64,000 nucleotides of DNA from Alphaproteobacteria bacterium (GTDB lineage Bacteria; Pseudomonadota; Alphaproteobacteria; Ferrovibrionales; Ferrovibrionaceae), in assembly GCA_947473805.1 (NCBI GenBank), contig CANJGB010000015.1, positions 1 through 64,000 of the forward strand, in the 5' to 3' direction. The notes beneath the pieces are model-generated. The model saw only the letters and a list, made by a program, of their open reading frames with translations. It made no database searches and had not been told where the DNA came from. Position numbers and translations under genes: made by a program. Positions 8,063-16,854 of this stretch are shown one piece after another (within the stretch, counting starts at the first letter, position 1; every line of letters begins with the position of its first letter).

Positions 8063-9605
8063 CGGCGCGGGCCGCCCATTCCTCGCGGAGTTTTGACTTG
8101 AGCACCTTGTTGGCGCCGCTGAGCGGCAGCGGCGCGGTGCGCAGTTCCAGCGAGCGCGGAATCTTGTAGCCGGCGATCAGCGCGCGGCAATGGGCCTGGA
8201 TCGCGGCGAGGTCGGGCGTCTCGCCCGGGCGCGGCACGATGACCGCATGCACCACCTGGCCCCAGCGCGGATCCGGGATGCCGATCACGGCGCAGTCGGC
8301 GACGGCGGGGTGCGACGCCACGGCGTTCTCGACCTCGGTCGTGTGCACGTTCTCGCCGCCGGAGATGATCATGTCGTTCTTGCGGTCGACCAGGAACAGG
8401 AAGCCGTCGGCATCGAGGTAGCCGAGGTCGCCGGTGTGCATCCAGCCACCGCGCAGGGTGTGCGCCGTCACCTCAGGCTGGTTCCAGTAGCCTTTCATCA
8501 CTGTCGGTCCGCGCACCACGATCTCGCCCACCGCACCGGTCGGCTGTTCGACATCGGCGTCGTCCACCACGCGCACCTCGGCCAGCATGGCGGCGCGGCC
8601 GGCGGAGCGCAGGCGGCCGGCATTGGGCCCGTCGAATACGTGGTGCTCTGGCCCCAGTTGCGTTGCGGTCGGCGACAACTCCGTCATGCCATAGGCCTGG
8701 AACAGGGCGACATGGGGAAACAGTTTGATCAGGCGGCGCAGCAGCGTCTCGTCGATGGGCGACGCGCCATAGGCGATCATGCGGAGCGATGCCGTGTCGT
8801 AGTCATGGAATCCCGGCAGGTCGGCCACGACGCGCAACATGGTCGGCACCAGCAGCACGATGACCACGCGGTGCTGCTGGATCGCCGCCAGCACCGCCGC
8901 CGGGTCGAATTTCGCCAACAGGACCTGGGTCGTGCCCAGCACCGTGGCGCTGACCGCGCGGGCAATGGCGGCCACGTGGAACAACGGCGCGACGTGCAGG
9001 TGGGTACTGTCGCCATCCAGCGGCACGGCGGCCAGCGCATTCGCCGTATTGGCCCACAGGTTGGCATGGGTCAGCATCACGCCCTTGGCGCGGCCCGTCG
9101 TGCCGCCGGTGTAGATGATGAACGCGGTGTCGTCGCCGCGCGCGCCCTGGTCGGGGATCGGCGCTGCATCGGTCAACAAGCGTTCGTAGTTATCGTCGGC
9201 GACGATGATGTGGCGCAGCGATGGCACACGGGCGCGCAACGTTTCCGCGACACTGCGGAACGCGGGATCGACCACCAGCACGACCGGCGTGCAGTCATTG
9301 GCCTGTGCGGCCAGTTCCGGCGCGGCGAGGCGGTGGTTCAGCGGCACCGCGACGCCGCCGGCCCACAGGGCAGCGAACAGGCTTTCCAGCAGTCGGTGCG
9401 TGTTGGGTGAAAGCACCGCGACACGGTCGCCGGCCTGCACGCCCATACCTGCCAGCGCGCCGGCCAGCCGGGCGACCCGGTCGCGATAGGCGTGCCAGGT
9501 AATCACCGTCTCGCCATCGATCAAAGCCGGCGCCTCGCCCCGCCGGTCGGCGGCGCGGGCGAGGGCCAGCGTCAGGCCGGGGTAGGAATCGGGATACAAA
9601 GCCAA
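8046..9605 (-). CDS. AMP-binding acyl-CoA ligase
   Basis: An ANL-superfamily ligase of about 519 aa. It has the P-loop-like IYTGGTTGRAKGVMLTHANL, the AYGMTE motif, GWMHTGDLGYLDADGFLFLVDRKNDMI at the domain hinge, and the C-terminal catalytic Lys in the GANKVLKSKL segment. It activates a carboxylic acid to acyl-AMP and then acyl-CoA. No ATG fits the 5' end. A TTG at 9605 keeps the first conserved residues (LYPDSYPG); TTG at 9695 would overlap the FecR gene. It is the last gene of a minus-strand run with an enoyl-CoA hydratase, consistent with CoA-dependent catabolism. The chain length of its substrate is not evident. Confidence 0.88.
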   Translation of the reverse strand: MALYPDSYPGLTLALARAADRRGEAPALIDGETVITWHAYRDRVARLAGALAGMGVQAGDRVAVLSPNTHRLLESLFAALWAGGVAVPLNHRLAAPELAAQANDCTPVVLVVDPAFRSVAETLRARVPSLRHIIVADDNYERLLTDAAPIPDQGARGDDTAFIIYTGGTTGRAKGVMLTHANLWANTANALAAVPLDGDSTHLHVAPLFHVAAIARAVSATVLGTTQVLLAKFDPAAVLAAIQQHRVVIVLLVPTMLRVVADLPGFHDYDTASLRMIAYGASPIDETLLRRLIKLFPHVALFQAYGMTELSPTATQLGPEHHVFDGPNAGRLRSAGRAAMLAEVRVVDDADVEQPTGAVGEIVVRGPTVMKGYWNQPEVTAHTLRGGWMHTGDLGYLDADGFLFLVDRKNDMIISGGENVHTTEVENAVASHPAVADCAVIGIPDPRWGQVVHAVIVPRPGETPDLAAIQAHCRALIAGYKIPRSLELRTAPLPLSGANKVLKSKLREEWAARAVSPSR

Positions 9606-9615
9606 ACGTGACGTC

Positions 9616-10929
9616 TTAGGGGGCCGAGAACAACCCGACGTTCCGGGATGCTGTGCCGCTTCCCGTGCCGATGGTGCCCCCGCTGCTGTTGGCAACCGTC
9701 AGGGAGTGAGCGAGCTGGGTTGCGATGCCATTGTTGTTCTGGGGTTTTGTGTCGAAAACAATGCCGCATCCGCCTAGTCCGCAGGCCGAGCCGCTGAAGG
9801 ATTCGCTCGATGGGGGGATGCTGAATTTGAAGCTGGCAAGACCGCTGCCGGTGTTGAAGGACTGTGACGACAGGCCGGCACTGCCGGAGAACACAGAACC
9901 GTTGTTGACGTCGATGAACGAGCTGCCCCCGCCAACGCTTCGACTGCCGAAATTGATGTCGAGTGCGAAAATGTAGGTGCCGCCGCCGCTGATCGGGACG
10001 TTTTCCTGGTAGTAGTGGAATTCACCGGTCTGGACGCTGCGCAGGTCCTCGAACGTCGATTGTATGCTGTTGACCGTCTGGATCGCTTCGGTCGCGGCGT
10101 CGTTGGTGCGGCCGGAAAATTCGGCGATGCTGCGCTGGTCTCCCAGGCCCGGCAACGCGCCGGCGATGCTTTGCCCGGCGAGGTCCGTCGGATTGCCGCC
10201 GCCAGCGCCACCCGCCGTCGAGCCGCCCGCCGGCGGTGGCGGCGCGCCCAGCCGGCCGAGGACGCGCTGCGCGACCTGTGGCGGCACGGGGCCGATGACG
10301 ACCGGCTGGCCGGGAACGATCTGCGCGCCGAAGCCGGGGCGCGAGACCGGAAAACTGTCGTTGCCGGTGATAATGTTGATGCCACCCGGCGGGTCGCCCG
10401 TGTTGTTGCCGCCGCCCGGGCCGGCCAGGGCGACGAAACTGTTGCCGTTCTGAAGCACTTCGCCCCAGACGGCGGTTCCCCGAATGCCGATGGTCGCGTT
10501 CGGAACCTTTACCTGCATGTTGCGCGGCTCTGCACGCGCCACCTGGCCGGTGACGAAGCGGAACACGCCCTTGGTGACCGAGGCGCTGACCTGGCCGCGC
10601 TTGCTCGCCGGGTCGTAGACGAAGGTGTCGATCACCATTTCGCTGTCGGCCCCGATGGTGAAGGTGGTCTCGTCCAGCAGAACGATCTGCATTCCCGCGT
10701 CGGCGCCAGAGGTGATGCGGTTGCCGAGGAATATTGGCTCGCCGGAGCGGATCTGGCGGCCAACGATGTTGGGCTGTCCGCCCAGCAGGATCTGACCGCG
10801 CACGGCAGCCGACACGCCGGCCTGCTGTTCCTGCGCGATAGCCGCTATCGGTCCGGCGAAAGCCAGTCCTGTTCCCGCCGTCGCGGCGAATACGCGCGCG
10901 GCCCGACATGTTCGGCGTTTGGCATTCAT
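9616..10929 (-). CDS. Secreted FecR-domain protein
   Basis: This 437-aa protein has a twin-Arg-like, basic signal region (MNAKRRTCRAARVFAATAG) and a probable cleavage after AIAQ. A FecR domain spans about residues 45-150 (FLGNRITSGADAGMQI, DETTFTIGADSEM, VPNATIGIRGTAVWG). A Pro/Gly-rich linker follows near residues 215-250, then a Ser/Gly-rich beta-like C-terminus with two Cys (CGLGGC). There is no transmembrane anchor of the anti-sigma type, so signalling to a sigma factor is unlikely; surface or periplasmic structural roles are more likely. GGGGAAA precedes the ATG. It lies between a 2OG-oxygenase-like gene and the acyl-CoA ligase on the same strand. Confidence 0.78.
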   Translation of the reverse strand: MNAKRRTCRAARVFAATAGTGLAFAGPIAAIAQEQQAGVSAAVRGQILLGGQPNIVGRQIRSGEPIFLGNRITSGADAGMQIVLLDETTFTIGADSEMVIDTFVYDPASKRGQVSASVTKGVFRFVTGQVARAEPRNMQVKVPNATIGIRGTAVWGEVLQNGNSFVALAGPGGGNNTGDPPGGINIITGNDSFPVSRPGFGAQIVPGQPVVIGPVPPQVAQRVLGRLGAPPPPAGGSTAGGAGGGNPTDLAGQSIAGALPGLGDQRSIAEFSGRTNDAATEAIQTVNSIQSTFEDLRSVQTGEFHYYQENVPISGGGTYIFALDINFGSRSVGGGSSFIDVNNGSVFSGSAGLSSQSFNTGSGLASFKFSIPPSSESFSGSACGLGGCGIVFDTKPQNNNGIATQLAHSLTVANSSGGTIGTGSGTASRNVGLFSAP

Positions 10930-10991
10930 CGCGTTTCCCCAACTTGGTCGCCGGGACAGGATAGCCCATATTCCCGCGGCGACCATGACGA

Positions 10992-11630
10992 TCACATGGG
11001 TTTGCGTTCCTTGGTGACGATGTTGAACGCCACCGAGATGCGCTCGCCGCGCCCGAAGAACGGATGCACGAAATGGTGCAGCCAGGCGGGGAACACCACC
11101 ATCAGGCCGGGGATTGGCTCGAACAAATGACGCGCGCCCAGGATCGTGCCGGGCATCTGGGCCATGGTGGCGCCCGCGCGCGGGTCGAACAGTTCCAGCC
11201 GGCCGTTGAACGCCGTCGCGGGCTCCGGCGTGCCGGCTCGCACGTAGTAGGTGCCAGACCACAGGCCGCCCGGGTGGTTGTGCATCGAGTTGTACGCGCC
11301 ATGGCGCGACACGTTGGCCCAGCCGTCGAGGCTGAAGTCGAAATGGCGCTGGGCCGCGGTCGACAGCGTGATCATTCGCGTCACCGCGATGGTCATGTCG
11401 ATGATCCGCTGGCGCAGGGTCGAGACGCACGGCTCGGTCCGGCTGAAGAAGTCCGCGCTGCCGTGCCAGCCGCCGACATTGCTGCGCGTCATGCCGCCGC
11501 CCTGCCGCTCGAGATCGAGGATCAGCCGCGCCAGGTCGTCGTTCAGCCCGTCGCTGTCGGGCCAGGGATAGCCGATGACCGGCGTCGCGAATGTCATCGC
11601 AACATGTTTGTCGAGCGCGAGGTCGACCAT
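10992..11630 (-). CDS. Putative 2OG-Fe(II) oxygenase (TIGR02466-like)
   Basis: The 212-aa protein resembles the putative 2OG-Fe(II) oxygenase family TIGR02466. It has a central SMHNHPGGLWSGTYYV segment holding the likely metal ligands, then FDPRAG, PGLMVVFPAWLHHFVHPF with the distal His, and a closing RISVAFN with the 2-oxoglutarate-binding Arg. Such enzymes hydroxylate protein or small-molecule targets, and members are common in marine bacteria and phages. The start at 11630 is 5 bases after the enoyl-CoA hydratase stop, so the genes are probably cotranscribed. The target is unknown. Its presence in a CoA-catabolic run is unexpected. Confidence 0.75.
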   Translation of the reverse strand: MVDLALDKHVAMTFATPVIGYPWPDSDGLNDDLARLILDLERQGGGMTRSNVGGWHGSADFFSRTEPCVSTLRQRIIDMTIAVTRMITLSTAAQRHFDFSLDGWANVSRHGAYNSMHNHPGGLWSGTYYVRAGTPEPATAFNGRLELFDPRAGATMAQMPGTILGARHLFEPIPGLMVVFPAWLHHFVHPFFGRGERISVAFNIVTKERKPM

Positions 11631-11635
11631 GGCGT

Positions 11636-12415
11636 TCAGCGCCCTTCGTAGACCGGCTTGCGCTTCTCGACGAAGGCGGCGACCGCCTGCAGGTGGTCCT
11701 GCGAGCGGCTGAGGTGGGGCTGCAGTTCCACTTCGCTGGCGATGGCGGATTCCAGCGTGCTGATGCCGCGGGCAAAGGCCAGCTTGGTCATTGCGGTGGC
11801 CAAAGGCGGCATCTCGGCATAGCGCCTCGCCACCGCGATGGCGGCGGCCATGGCGTCGTGGGCGACCTCGTCGGCAATGCCCATGCGCGCCGCCTCCTCG
11901 CCATTGATGGTCGGCGACAGGCTGATGATGTGCTTGGCGCGCGCCGGGCCGACGCGGTTCGACAGGCTCCACATCAGGCCGAGATCGGCCAGCAGGCCGA
12001 CACGGGCGAAGGCCGGCGTGAAGCGGGCGGTGCGGGCCGCGACGACGTAGTCGGAACACAAAGCCAGTGACATGCCCATGCCGGCGGCAACGCCCTCGAC
12101 GCAGGCGATCACCGGCTTGGCGCCCTCGGACACCAGGCGGATGATGCGCGGCTCCTCGCGGAACAGGTGCTGCAAAGCCAGCAGTTCGCGGTCGGGAATG
12201 TTGTCGCGGAAACTGGACACATCGCCACCGGCACAGAAATGCCCGCCCGCGCCGGTCAGGATGATCGCGCGGCAGGTCTTGTCGATCATCAGTTTCGACA
12301 AATCCTCGCACATGGCGGCGCGGACATGGACCGGCAGCGCGTTGCGCTTGGTCGGGTTGTCGATGGTGATGGTGGCGATGACGCCGTCACGGGTCAGATG
12401 ATGTTGGGCCGTCAC
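11636..12415 (-). CDS. Enoyl-CoA hydratase/isomerase-family protein
   Basis: This 259-aa crotonase-fold protein has an ITIDNPTKRNALP N-terminal strand, oxyanion-hole segments HFCAGGDVSSF and GVAAGMGMSLAL, and the C-terminal KRKPVYEGR helix. The usual catalytic Glu of the xxPE motif is replaced (TPAFARVGL), so activity may be isomerase-, hydrolase- or lyase-like rather than standard hydration. It probably acts on acyl-CoA esters produced by the ligase two genes downstream. The ATG at 12415 sits 37 bases after the SnoaL-like gene. Confidence 0.88.
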   Translation of the reverse strand: MTAQHHLTRDGVIATITIDNPTKRNALPVHVRAAMCEDLSKLMIDKTCRAIILTGAGGHFCAGGDVSSFRDNIPDRELLALQHLFREEPRIIRLVSEGAKPVIACVEGVAAGMGMSLALCSDYVVAARTARFTPAFARVGLLADLGLMWSLSNRVGPARAKHIISLSPTINGEEAARMGIADEVAHDAMAAAIAVARRYAEMPPLATAMTKLAFARGISTLESAIASEVELQPHLSRSQDHLQAVAAFVEKRKPVYEGR

Positions 12416-12452
12416 GGCGTTCCCCCTGTTTGAAGCGCGCGCATTCTACCGA

Positions 12453-12935
12453 TTATCCCCGGCGCGGTGCAGTGGCATGACGGGGCATCGGCCCGCTGGC
12501 CGGGGCTTCCAGCGCCAGGGCGATGTCGGTGCCGCGGCGGGCGAAGCGCCAGCCCTCGGGCGTCAGCTTGAACTCGTCGCGATATTCGCCGACGACGGCC
12601 GGGCCGGTCAGCACGCCGGCGCCCTTGCCGTCGTCGGTGCCGGGCTTGGCCACGTAGAAGCTGAAATAGGCGCGGCCGCGCGCCCGCGTGGCGTCGATCA
12701 CGTCGATCACCACATTGGTGCAGTGGTGCCGGCTGACCTCGCCCTTGGGCCGGGCGTCCAGATAGGCGCGTATGGCGGCGGGGCCGGTGATCGGCCCCTT
12801 CCAGGTTTCCCACACCCCGTCGGGCGCCCAGAGGGCGACGAACTGGTCATATTCCTGGAAATCCACGTGATTGCAGAATCCGTAGGCCAACCGGGTGCAT
12901 TCGTGTTCGATGGCAATCCGTTCCATCCGGTCCAT
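12453..12935 (-). CDS. SnoaL/NTF2-like protein
   Basis: A 160-aa NTF2-fold protein of the SnoaL_4/ring-hydroxylating-dioxygenase-beta-like type: ECTRLAYGFCNHVDFQEYDQF, FVALWAPDGVWETW, an HHCTNVVIDVID strand, and a cone-shaped fold length. Members include isomerases, hydratases and non-catalytic subunits. The start at 12935 has a strong GGAGGA at 6-11 bases and was preferred over an earlier codon at 12983. It opens the minus-strand run (SnoaL, hydratase, oxygenase, FecR, ligase) and is divergent from the amidohydrolase across a 76-base gap. The specific function is unknown. Confidence 0.8.
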   Translation of the reverse strand: MDRMERIAIEHECTRLAYGFCNHVDFQEYDQFVALWAPDGVWETWKGPITGPAAIRAYLDARPKGEVSRHHCTNVVIDVIDATRARGRAYFSFYVAKPGTDDGKGAGVLTGPAVVGEYRDEFKLTPEGWRFARRGTDIALALEAPASGPMPRHATAPRRG

Positions 12936-12950
12936 GTTTTCCTCCGCTTT

Positions 12951-12965
12951 TGGCGCCTGACGCCA
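12951..12965. promoter_or_regulatory. Dyad in the divergent promoter region
   Basis: TGGCG (12951-12955) and CGCCA (12961-12965) form a perfect 5-bp inverted repeat with a 5-base spacer. It lies between the divergent SnoaL-like and amidohydrolase genes, just before an AT-rich TTATAT that could be a -10 element for the plus-strand gene. It may be an operator, but the arms are short and no regulator is encoded nearby. Confidence 0.25.
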
Positions 12966-13011
12966 TGTTATATGTTCCCCCACAGGGCGGACATCGCCGA
13001 AGGAGGCAAAA

Positions 13012-14190
13012 ATGTTGACGGAGTTGGTTAAGACCGCGGGCGCTCAGGGAATTCAGGACGGCATCCTGGGCAACCTGCTGGATTGCGATGCTCACCTGTA
13101 CATGGAACCCGAGGTCATGGAAGACATCGTCCGTGACATGGGCGCCGGCTTCGTTCTGGCCTATGTGCGCCAGCAGATCGCCACCGGCCAGGTGGTCAAG
13201 GATCGCGCGCGCAACCGTTCCGAACTGTGGGCGGTCAAGGGCCTGGCCGCGCTCGGCAGCTGCGACGCTGACGAGCGGGTCGAGGCGATGAACGCCATGG
13301 GCATCAAGGCCCAGCTGATTTTCCCGAACACGGCACTGCGCGAACTGCGCCTTGACGGCGACAGCGCCCGCGCCGCCTGCCAGCGCTACAACGACTACGC
13401 CATCGACTGGACCAAGAAGACCGGCAATCGCGGCCGCGTCGTCTGCCAGATCAATATGAGCACGGTCGAGGGCGCGATTGCCGAACTGGACCGCGTCATC
13501 AAGAAGGGCGCCAAGGCAGTCATGCTGCCGTTCTCGCGCGGCCCGGCCGGCGTTTCGCCGGCGCATGCGATGTGGGACCCGTTCTGGGCCCGCATCCAGG
13601 AGGCCAATATCCCGGCCCTGCTGCACATTGGCGGCGGCGGCCTGGTCACCAGCGACAAGGACGATCCGATCATTCCGCCGCGCGAGTTCAGCGACGCGCC
13701 GTCGCTGAAGGCGGCGTTCCCCTACCGCCCCGGCGCGGAAGAGGCAATCGGCCCCTACTTCTTCCTGATCGCGCACATGGCGTGCGAGACCTGGCTCGTC
13801 ACCATGGTGATGGGCGGCGTGTTCGACCGCTTCCCGAACCTGCGCTTCGGCATCATCGAGTGCGGTGCATCGTGGGTCGGCCCGATGGCCAAGCGCATGG
13901 AAATGCACACCGAGAGCATGGTGCGCGCCGGCGTCACCTTCAAAATGCGGCCGTCGGAATACCTGCGCCGCAACGTGCGCGTGACGCCGTACTGGCAGGA
14001 GAATGTCGGCGAGATCGTCGCCCAGTCGGGCGGCCTCGACGAGGTCTACGTGTTCAGCACGGACTACCCGCACCTCGAAGGCACGCGCGATCCGATCGGC
14101 CGCCTGCGCCGGTCGATGACCAATCTCGACAAGTCGTACGAGCAGGACTTCTTCGTCGATAATGCGAAGCTGCTGTTCGCCGACGCCTGA
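13012..14190 (+). CDS. Amidohydrolase-family (ACMSD-like) metal-dependent hydrolase
   Basis: This 392-aa TIM-barrel protein belongs to the amidohydrolase 2 family. It has an N-terminal DCDAHLYMEP in the position of the D/HxH metal motif, a middle IPALLHIGGGG strand with the metal His, EMHTESM, and the closing FSTDYPHLEGTRDP with the catalytic Asp. Relatives are non-hydrolytic decarboxylases (ACMSD, gamma-resorcylate) or hydrolases acting on aromatic ring-cleavage intermediates. GAAGGAGG precedes the ATG. It is divergent from the SnoaL/hydratase run and is followed by a strong terminator. Substrate uncertain. Confidence 0.88.
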   Translation: MLTELVKTAGAQGIQDGILGNLLDCDAHLYMEPEVMEDIVRDMGAGFVLAYVRQQIATGQVVKDRARNRSELWAVKGLAALGSCDADERVEAMNAMGIKAQLIFPNTALRELRLDGDSARAACQRYNDYAIDWTKKTGNRGRVVCQINMSTVEGAIAELDRVIKKGAKAVMLPFSRGPAGVSPAHAMWDPFWARIQEANIPALLHIGGGGLVTSDKDDPIIPPREFSDAPSLKAAFPYRPGAEEAIGPYFFLIAHMACETWLVTMVMGGVFDRFPNLRFGIIECGASWVGPMAKRMEMHTESMVRAGVTFKMRPSEYLRRNVRVTPYWQENVGEIVAQSGGLDEVYVFSTDYPHLEGTRDPIGRLRRSMTNLDKSYEQDFFVDNAKLLFADA

Positions 14191-14212
14191 TCGCGCCGAC
14201 GCGGTTGTTTAC

Positions 14213-14249
14213 CGGGCCCGCTGTCGCTGACAGCGGGCCCGAGCTTTTT
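14213..14249 (+). terminator. Strong rho-independent terminator
   Basis: A perfect 13-bp GC-rich stem (14213-14225 with 14229-14241) and a GCT loop are followed by a run of five T at 14245-14249. This ends the amidohydrolase transcript, 22 bases after its stop codon. The convergent DUF6600-like gene ends 9 bases further on. Confidence 0.92.
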
Positions 14250-14257
14250 CTGCAGCC

Positions 14258-15736
14258 TCAATTGCAATTGTCGCCGCGGCACCGCTGCTGCGGGCGCTCA
14301 CGCGGCGGGCCCTGTTGTGGGCGCTCGGCGCGGTCGGGACGTGCTGATTGTTCCGGCCGCGGTGACTGACGCTCGTGCGGCGGCTGTGCGGCGGCCGGCA
14401 CCGGTGTCACAGCAGGGGCGGGCACGTTGCGCACATTCTCGCGCGGGCCGCGGTCTCGCCAGCGTTCGTCACGGCCGGGCCGGTCATCGCGGCGCATCAC
14501 CGGCGGCGCGGCGCGCGGCGCCACGGGCGCAGCCTGAGGCGCAGGCACTGATGTGGCGGGGGGCTGGAGGAGGACCTGCGGCGGTGCCTGGCGCGGGAGG
14601 GTCGCGCCGATGGCGCCGTCGCGGCGGCGGAAATTGTCGGACCGGTCGCGGCGGTCGAAGTCACGCCGGTCGAAGTCAGGGCGCTCGTGGCGCGGCACGA
14701 CATTGACGTTCAGGCGCTGCACATGGTCGGGGCTGGCGCGGTAGTGCGGCTGATAGGCCTGGCGCGGCCCCAGCGGCGTCCAGCCGCCGCGCGGCCTCGA
14801 CCCGTCGTGGAACAGGACAAGGGCAGGGGCATAGACCGGGCGGGCCTGGCGATAGCCGGGCCACCAGGCCCAGCGGTCGTGCACATGCACCCAGCGGCCA
14901 TAGTGAAACGGCGCGAAACCCCAGGGCTGGTCGTCGATCCACGTCCAGCCCCACGGCGCGACCCACGCCCAGCGGCCCTGGCTGTAGGGCGCCCAGCCCG
15001 CGGGTACGGCGCGCGGATACCAGACCGCGCCATAGTCGGGCACTTCCTGCCAGATGCCGGCGGCATCCAGATCCTGGTAGCCCGGCATGTCGGTCGACGC
15101 GTAGCGGGCGGCCTGGGCCGCTTCCTGGTCGCGCTGCTGCGCCCAGTCATCGAACATGGTTTTCATCGCGGGGGCGGAATAGACGTTTTGCGTTTCGGCG
15201 CGCACGTCCACGGCCTCGCCGGGACGCACGGTGATCGACGTGCGCGGCAGGTTCACGCGGGCGAAGCCGTCCAGCGCGACGATGCGCACCGGTGCGCCGA
15301 AGCCCATTGCCTCCACGTGATACATGCCGGGCGCCAGAACCTCGACCTGGCCGGCGGGCGTGCCGATCAGCACGGGCTGGCCAGATGTCAGGTAGCTGAC
15401 CCGGACATTCGCCACACCCTGCTGAAGTTGCAGCGCGATGGCGGCATCGTCGAGGCGGGCGATCATGACGCGGGTGTCGTTGTCGAGACGCAGGGTCACG
15501 GCGCCGAACTGCACCTCGCCGCGTGCGCCGGCTTGTGTGGCAACGGACGCGCCCGCGGCGACCGGATAATTGGGTACGGCGGGCGCCCATGCCTCGTTCG
15601 CCGCGCCCTGCAACAGGACGCCGCCTTCGACGTAGGCGATGCGGCCGACACGCTCGGGCGGATCATCCGCCCAGGCGGCGGCCGGCGCCGCCCCCAGCAG
15701 CAGCGCAATCAGATAGCCGACATAACGCGCGCCCAT
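14258..15736 (-). CDS. Secreted FecR/DUF6600-like protein with Trp-rich core and Pro/Arg-rich tail
   Basis: This 492-aa protein has a signal peptide (MGARYVGYLIALLLGAAPAAAWA) and a FecR-like beta domain at about residues 30-190 (GRIAYVEGGVLL, GASVATQAGARGEVQFG, LRLDNDTRV). A DUF6600-type Trp/Tyr-rich block follows at about 245-305 (GIWQEVPDYGAVWYP, WAWVAPWGWTWIDDQPWGF), then a long Pro/Arg/Gln-rich disordered tail. Localisation is periplasmic or outer-membrane-associated. The family function is unknown. AAAGGA precedes the ATG at 15736. It is divergent from the Sel1-repeat gene across 197 bases. The start was chosen at the signal peptide rather than an earlier in-frame codon. Confidence 0.82.
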   Translation of the reverse strand: MGARYVGYLIALLLGAAPAAAWADDPPERVGRIAYVEGGVLLQGAANEAWAPAVPNYPVAAGASVATQAGARGEVQFGAVTLRLDNDTRVMIARLDDAAIALQLQQGVANVRVSYLTSGQPVLIGTPAGQVEVLAPGMYHVEAMGFGAPVRIVALDGFARVNLPRTSITVRPGEAVDVRAETQNVYSAPAMKTMFDDWAQQRDQEAAQAARYASTDMPGYQDLDAAGIWQEVPDYGAVWYPRAVPAGWAPYSQGRWAWVAPWGWTWIDDQPWGFAPFHYGRWVHVHDRWAWWPGYRQARPVYAPALVLFHDGSRPRGGWTPLGPRQAYQPHYRASPDHVQRLNVNVVPRHERPDFDRRDFDRRDRSDNFRRRDGAIGATLPRQAPPQVLLQPPATSVPAPQAAPVAPRAAPPVMRRDDRPGRDERWRDRGPRENVRNVPAPAVTPVPAAAQPPHERQSPRPEQSARPDRAERPQQGPPRERPQQRCRGDNCN

Positions 15737-15933
15737 GGCCTGTGTCCTTTGATTTCCCGGCCAGTGTGGGCGCACGCATGGGGCGCGGATGTGTTCGAAC
15801 CAAAGCGGAATTGCGACTGCCGCGCTGCAACACGGCCTTAACTTTGCCACGGGCTTGGCCGCCCATTGTCACAGTCACGCGCGTAGGATCGACCGTTGTC
15901 TGGACGAGGCATTGGACGGCAGGAACTGGAAAA

Positions 15934-16854
15934 ATGGCATCGCTCGGCTTGGTACGCGCTCTCGCATTGACGGCAATGACGGCGGGCCTTGCGGATGTTG
16001 GCGCGTCGGCACAGAGCCAGACGGGCGAGCCGCCGCGAATATTGGGCATGATCGATGCCCGCGCCCTGCCGGCCGGTGTCGATCCCGATCTGAACGCCGA
16101 GCCCCAGCCCGAGACGGTCACCATCGCATCTGACCGCTCGGCGAATTACGGGCTGCTGTGGCCGCATCCGGTGACGAACCAGCGCCCCCGGGCCAAAGCG
16201 GAGGAGTCGAGACCGGCGAAACGCCCGGTGGCCGCAGCGCGTCGCGCGGAGCAGACAGCGGTCGCGCCGCCCGCGATGGCCGGCGCGGAAGACATGCGCC
16301 TGGCGCGTGCCTATGAGAAGGGTGAGGGCGTCGCGAAGGACGAGGCCGCCGCCGTGTGCCACTATCAGGCGGCCGCCGGCCAGAACAATGCCGAGGCGCA
16401 GTTCGCGCTCGGCTATCGCAGTGCCCACGGCCTTGGCCTGCCGCGCAACGATGTGGAGGCCGTGCGGTGGTATCGCCTCGCGGCGGCCAGCAACCATCCT
16501 CCGGCGCAGAACAACCTCGCGATGATGTACGCCGTGGGGCGCGGCGTGGCGCGCGACGACGCCACAGCCATGTATCTGTTCCGTACCGCGGCCGCTGGCG
16601 GTTATGGCCCGGCGCTCACCAACCTCGCACTTGTTTACGAGACCGGGCGTGGCGCGCCACGCAACGACAGCGAGGCGCTGACCGCTTATGCCCGCGCGGC
16701 CGCCAGTGGTTACGTGCCCGCGAAAAAGAAGCTTGGCCTGATGTACGCGAGCGGGCGGGGTGTTCCGCAGGACGACCAGATGGCGCAGTTCTGGCTGCAG
16801 TCAGCCCAAGGTTCGAACGCATCCGGAAAGACCGGACAAGGAGTTTCCCCATGA
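15934..16854 (+). CDS. Exported Sel1-repeat (SLR) protein
   Basis: This 306-aa protein has a signal peptide (MASLGLVRALALTAMTAG, cleavage near ASAQ) and a charged linker. About four Sel1/TPR-like repeats follow at residues 120-295, each with an A...YE.G.GV..D..A....Y..AA pattern: AYEKGEGVAKDEA, YRSAHGLGLPRND, MYAVGRGVARDDA, VYETGRGAPRNDS, MYASGRGVPQDDQ. Sel1 repeats form superhelical protein-binding scaffolds, often in envelope assembly. Its TGA overlaps the ATG of the next gene (ATGA), so the two are translationally coupled. It is divergent from the DUF6600-like gene. The partner is unknown. Confidence 0.85.
   Translation: MASLGLVRALALTAMTAGLADVGASAQSQTGEPPRILGMIDARALPAGVDPDLNAEPQPETVTIASDRSANYGLLWPHPVTNQRPRAKAEESRPAKRPVAAARRAEQTAVAPPAMAGAEDMRLARAYEKGEGVAKDEAAAVCHYQAAAGQNNAEAQFALGYRSAHGLGLPRNDVEAVRWYRLAAASNHPPAQNNLAMMYAVGRGVARDDATAMYLFRTAAAGGYGPALTNLALVYETGRGAPRNDSEALTAYARAAASGYVPAKKKLGLMYASGRGVPQDDQMAQFWLQSAQGSNASGKTGQGVSP

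Noticed and set aside
10930-11775. N-terminal extension of the FecR frame to 719 codons
   Set aside because: It covers the 2OG oxygenase gene in another frame; a signal peptide and ribosome-binding site mark the start at 10929.
14687-15841. A 384-codon plus-strand frame opposite the DUF6600-like gene
   Set aside because: No domain; the minus-strand gene has a signal peptide and Trp-rich family block.
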